Positions 13,055 through 15,835 of a stretch of DNA of 15,835 nucleotides are shown one piece after another (within the stretch, counting starts at the first letter, position 1; every line of letters begins with the position of its first letter). The notes below the pieces were generated by a model, which saw nothing but the letters and a program-made list of their open reading frames with translations, did no database searches and had not been told where the DNA came from. The translations under genes were made by a program, and so were the position numbers. Origin of the DNA: Bacillota bacterium (GTDB lineage Bacteria > Bacillota > Clostridia > Peptostreptococcales > Anaerovoracaceae); NCBI GenBank assembly GCA_016284485.1, contig JAEEOX010000060.1, positions 1 to 15,835 on the forward strand, read 5' to 3'.

Positions 13055-13083
13055 TTGTATGGACAAAACAAATAATGTATAAT
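13055..13083 (+). promoter_or_regulatory. Sigma-A promoter of the hydrolase gene
   Basis: TTGTAT (13055-13060), 17 bp, TATAAT (13078-13083), 72 bp before the ATG. A small inverted repeat GCGCA-GTA-TGCGC (13091-13103) covers the transcription start region. Confidence 0.65.
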
Positions 13084-13155
13084 TAGAAGGGCGCAGTATG
13101 CGCACCGCAGATTTGTGTTGCAGCAATAGTTGACAGATACACGGAGGAAGCTGAT

Positions 13156-14067
13156 ATGAAGAAAGCAGGCAAGGCGGCTCTCATATCCCTCGGAGCTCTG
13201 GGCAGCGCGGCGCTGGGCGCATCATACCTCCTGGCGAGGGTGGTGGCCAGACCGCAGCGCAAGACCTTCGAGTTCAGGGTGAACGACCTCAGGGAGCACG
13301 GACGCTGGGAGGATTACGACAAGCTCAGGAAGGTCCCCTACACCGTTGAGATGTTCGACGGTCATGTTTTGCACGCCACGTTCATTCCGGCCACACTGGA
13401 GACCAACAGGTATGTGATAATCTCCCACGGCTTCGGCGACAACCGGCTGGGAAGCGCCAAGTATGCCCTGATGTATCATGCCATGGGCTTTAATTCCATA
13501 ATCTACGACACCAGGGGCATGGGGGAGAACAGGGAACAGGCCATCACTCTCGGCCTTAAGGAATCCAGAGACCTGATCGATCTCATCCTGGACACCCGCA
13601 AAAGATACGGCCGTGACATCGTACTGGGACTCCACGGCGAGTCCATGGGCGCGTCCTTCCAGATCATGGCCCTCAAGTATATGCCGGACATAAGCTTCAT
13701 GATCTGCGACTGCGGATTCGCCAGACTGGAGGACGTGCTGGACGTGCAGATCACCAAGGTGTTCCACCTGCCTAAGTTCATGGTGAAGCTGGCAAGCCTG
13801 GGATCGGCGGTGTTTTACGGTTACCGCTACGGGGAAGTGCAGCCCATAAAGATGCTTAAGAACGTTAATAACATTCCAATCTGTTTCTGCCACGGTACGG
13901 CGGACAGCTTCATCCCATACCACGAGTCGGAGATGATGTTCGAGGAATACAAGGGTTACAAGGAGCTCCACCTCTTCGAAGGTGCGGAGCACGTGGAGAG
14001 CCTCAACGCAGACCCTGAAGGATATTACGAGATGACAGCCGATTTCATAGAGAGGGTGCTGGGCTGA
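13156..14067 (+). CDS. Membrane-anchored alpha/beta hydrolase
   Basis: A 303-residue protein. Residues about 7-29 form a hydrophobic N-terminal segment (alanine/glycine-rich, no clear cleavage site), so the enzyme is probably tethered to the membrane with its catalytic part outside, or is an uncleaved signal-anchor protein. The hydrolase domain has an oxyanion segment SHGFGDNR, Y-D-T-R-G-M-G-E (typical strand-4 turn), the nucleophile elbow LHGESMGA, an Asp in HGTADSFIP and a His in GAEHVESL. The Ser-Asp-His triad is therefore complete. It belongs to the broad peptidase S9/BAAT-like or esterase group; the substrate is not readable. GGAGGAAG precedes the ATG. The ATP-grasp gene follows after a short gap, suggesting an operon. 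Confidence 0.88.
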   Translation: MKKAGKAALISLGALGSAALGASYLLARVVARPQRKTFEFRVNDLREHGRWEDYDKLRKVPYTVEMFDGHVLHATFIPATLETNRYVIISHGFGDNRLGSAKYALMYHAMGFNSIIYDTRGMGENREQAITLGLKESRDLIDLILDTRKRYGRDIVLGLHGESMGASFQIMALKYMPDISFMICDCGFARLEDVLDVQITKVFHLPKFMVKLASLGSAVFYGYRYGEVQPIKMLKNVNNIPICFCHGTADSFIPYHESEMMFEEYKGYKELHLFEGAEHVESLNADPEGYYEMTADFIERVLG

Positions 14068-14099
14068 GCCCTGACCCGGAAGCGGCTTTGGAGAATAAA

Positions 14100-15233
14100 A
14101 TGGAATTTCTTACTAAGAGACAACAGAAGTTTTACCGCGCCATGGAGAAGACTCCTCTCACCAAGGCGCTGCTCACCGACTGGTTCATTCTGAAGGGGAG
14201 ACAGAAGATCGACTACTACTCACCCAAGATCGATGAGGCCATCAGGAACTACAAGGGAAACGATGCCTGGCTGGACGATCCCGGGGCGGTGAGGAATGCC
14301 CGCAGGGAGATAATCTTCCACATGTTCGCATACGGTATTTTGCCCTACGAGTACTATATGTTCAGGTTCAGGGACTGTTCGCCCAGGAAGAAGGATTCGT
14401 TCCTTACGGACAAGCTGACGGTGGCCAACCTGCACAAACTCAATGACTACGCCTACCTGGATCTTTTCAACAACAAGTGGAAGACCTACGAGAAGTACGG
14501 GCAGTTCTACGGACGAAAGATGGTGAGGATCGGATCTGAAGAGGACAGACCGGTGTTCGATGAGTTCGTGAAGGACAATCCGGTATTCGTCAAGAAGGGC
14601 GAGTACGGCGCCATGGGCCGCACGGTGGAAAAGGTGGATTCCTCGGACTATCCATCCATGGATTCGCTTTTTGCCCATCTGATGGCTGAGCTGAATACCC
14701 TGGACAAGGGCGGACTGATCCTGGAGGAACTGATCCATCAGAGCGCCAAAATGGCATCGCTGAATCCGTCCTCTGTCAACACTCTGAGACTCATGACTCT
14801 CCTGGGAGACGACGGAGAGGTCATATACAAATTCCCCTGGATGAAGATCGGCCGCAACGGCAGCTTCGTGGACAACGGCGGCTCCGGCGGCATGTTCGTG
14901 CAGGTGGACGAGAAGACAGGCATCGTCAGGACCAACGGCGCCACCGAGACCGGAGAGGTGTACTACATCCATCCGGATTCAGGCACGGTGATCCCCGGCT
15001 TCCAGGTGCCCGACTGGAATCAGGCGCTGGAGCTTGGCAGGAAGCTGGCACCCATCACACCCAGGGTCCGCTACGTGGGCTGGGATCTGGCCCATACGGA
15101 CAAGGGCTGGATCGTGGTGGAAGGCAACTTCGCTTCACAGTCCCTTTATCAGAACTGCGACCAGATGGGCCGCAGGTACGACATGGCAGCCATAGTCGAC
15201 AACCTGAAGGATCTGTCGGAGATACCGGAATAG
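14100..15233 (+). CDS. ATP-grasp domain protein (sugar-transfer-associated type)
   Basis: A 377-residue protein from the ATG at 14100, with TGGAG 6 bp upstream (an in-frame TTG at 14088 overlaps that signal). Residues about 1-100 form a basic, helix-rich N-terminal region. The ATP-grasp core follows: VKKGEYGAMGRTVEKV, ILEELIHQSAKMASLNPSSVNTLRLM, a glycine-rich FVDNGGSGGMFVQVD, and GWDLAHTDKGWIVVEGNF, the metal- and nucleotide-binding end. The closest family I know is the sugar-transfer-associated ATP-grasp group (Pfam ATPgrasp_ST), often found in exopolysaccharide or envelope loci and able to form an amide or peptide-like bond. Substrates are unknown. It lies 32 bp after the hydrolase stop, so the pair could modify a shared envelope compound (inference). 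Confidence 0.75.
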   Translation: MEFLTKRQQKFYRAMEKTPLTKALLTDWFILKGRQKIDYYSPKIDEAIRNYKGNDAWLDDPGAVRNARREIIFHMFAYGILPYEYYMFRFRDCSPRKKDSFLTDKLTVANLHKLNDYAYLDLFNNKWKTYEKYGQFYGRKMVRIGSEEDRPVFDEFVKDNPVFVKKGEYGAMGRTVEKVDSSDYPSMDSLFAHLMAELNTLDKGGLILEELIHQSAKMASLNPSSVNTLRLMTLLGDDGEVIYKFPWMKIGRNGSFVDNGGSGGMFVQVDEKTGIVRTNGATETGEVYYIHPDSGTVIPGFQVPDWNQALELGRKLAPITPRVRYVGWDLAHTDKGWIVVEGNFASQSLYQNCDQMGRRYDMAAIVDNLKDLSEIPE

Positions 15234-15285
15234 TCCGCCGGGGCGGGCTTGAATATTTTGCTTAGGGAGACTCGAGGGAGGAAAG

Positions 15286-15835
15286 ATGAGCAGCTTTGAA
15301 AACTTAAGGATCGTCGATAACTTTTACCAGACTTCACTGTTTTTCCCAATGCCGACGGTGGCCATATCCACCCTCTGTGAGGACGGATCCACATCGGTGG
15401 GACCATATTCTCTGATCCAGCCATACTACGTGGCGGGCAAGGACTATTACGCCATGCTGCTGCAGTGCAGGAACTCTTCCAACACGGCGCAGCACATACT
15501 TCAGACAGGGAAGTGCGCCATAAACTTCCTGCCGGATGAGCCCAGGTACTTCAAGGAGCTGGTTAAGCTCAGCTGGCCTGGGGACACGCCTCAGGGCAAG
15601 ATGCCCAACTTCAGCCTTACCATGGAAAAGAGCCAGATCCAGGAGGAGGATCCCGGTGACGTGAGACCCATGGTGCTCACCGACGCCATCCAGGTCATCG
15701 AGTGCACATGGATGAGGGAACTGGACGGGGCAGCCTCCGACAAGGCGGGAGAACTCAATGGCTATGAGCCGCCCTACCATGACTTCAACGGGATCACCAG
15801 CAAGTTCGGGGCACACTTCATACTGAGGGTGGACC
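15286..15835 (+). CDS. Flavin reductase-like (FMN-binding split barrel) protein, cut by window edge
   Basis: The frame stays open from the ATG at 15286 to the window end (183 residues seen, no stop). GGGAGGAAAG precedes the ATG. The opening MSSFENLRIVDNFYQTSL, then PMPTVAISTLCEDGSTSVGPYSL and CRNSSNTAQHIL-x-TGKCAINFLPD match the flavin-reductase-like / flavoredoxin domain, in which the S-T-x-x-x-D-G-S-x-N/S-x-x-P-Y-S segment lines the FMN site. Such proteins bind FMN and move electrons, often with ferredoxin or rubredoxin in anaerobes. Partner and substrate are unknown. It lies 52 bp after the ATP-grasp gene, so it may be part of that operon or separate. Confidence 0.78.
   Translation, partial: MSSFENLRIVDNFYQTSLFFPMPTVAISTLCEDGSTSVGPYSLIQPYYVAGKDYYAMLLQCRNSSNTAQHILQTGKCAINFLPDEPRYFKELVKLSWPGDTPQGKMPNFSLTMEKSQIQEEDPGDVRPMVLTDAIQVIECTWMRELDGAASDKAGELNGYEPPYHDFNGITSKFGAHFILRVD

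Noticed and set aside
12880..13071. Minus-strand frame of 63 codons in the gntR/hydrolase divergent region
   Set aside because: It covers the gntR promoter, operator and palindromes and has no ribosome binding site or recognisable content.
15236..15262. CCGC-CGGG-GCGG followed by TTGAATATTTT after the ATP-grasp gene as a terminator
   Set aside because: The stem is short and the T-run interrupted; too weak to call.
1..15835. tRNA, rRNA, CRISPR array, transposase or integrase
   Set aside because: None was found by eye on either strand; the only repeats are operators and the duplicated terminator.

Overview
The window looks like a chromosomal segment of an anaerobic, amino-acid-fermenting Clostridia-type Bacillota. 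Supporting this are an arginine deiminase-type arcB-arcC pair, a phosphotransbutyrylase / indolepyruvate:ferredoxin oxidoreductase / butyrate kinase operon, strong AGGAGG-like ribosome binding sites and sigma-A promoters close to consensus. The flanks are fairly GC-rich, and a middle block of accessory genes is visibly more AT-rich. Species cannot be named from the sequence; an Anaerovoracaceae/Family XIII-like lineage is only a guess. No rRNA, tRNA, CRISPR array or insertion sequence was seen.

Layout. 1-1765 (+): 3'-part of ornithine carbamoyltransferase followed by carbamate kinase, ending in a terminator. 1953-2618 (+): a SIMPL-domain protein. 2744-7227 (+): ptb-iorA-iorB-buk, transcribed from a consensus promoter with a 12-bp palindrome just downstream, closed by a bidirectional terminator. 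7287-8592 (-): a DUF3990 ADP-ribosyltransferase-like protein overlapping an Xre-type HTH protein, preceded by two inverted repeats on its promoter; this has the form of a toxin-antitoxin module. 8723-10928 (-): ECF sigma factor, membrane anti-sigma-like protein and a secreted Cys/His protein. The last two share a homologous extracytoplasmic domain. 11041-12867 (-): FCD-type GntR regulator and class I/II aminotransferase. 13156-15835 (+): membrane-anchored alpha/beta hydrolase, an ATP-grasp protein and the start of a flavin-reductase-like protein.

How the genes may work together. The ptb-ior-buk operon and the gntR-aminotransferase operon share a palindromic core (TCGTGCACGA or its near-identical form) just downstream of their promoters. 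The simplest reading is one GntR-controlled regulon: the aminotransferase makes 2-oxo acids from (probably aromatic) amino acids, IorAB converts them to acyl-CoA with reduced ferredoxin, Ptb makes the acyl-phosphate and Buk harvests ATP. With the carbamate kinase at the left edge, this gives the cell two substrate-level phosphorylation routes from amino acids.

The accessory block (about 7290-11000) sits exactly between these two convergent catabolic operons. Its right-hand 2.3 kb is bounded by two copies of an identical 28-bp terminator sequence, which suggests modular insertion or exchange. The least explained system is the sigma / anti-sigma / secreted-protein trio, in which a secreted protein carries a copy of the anti-sigma factor's sensor domain fused to a putative Cys-His hydrolase domain.
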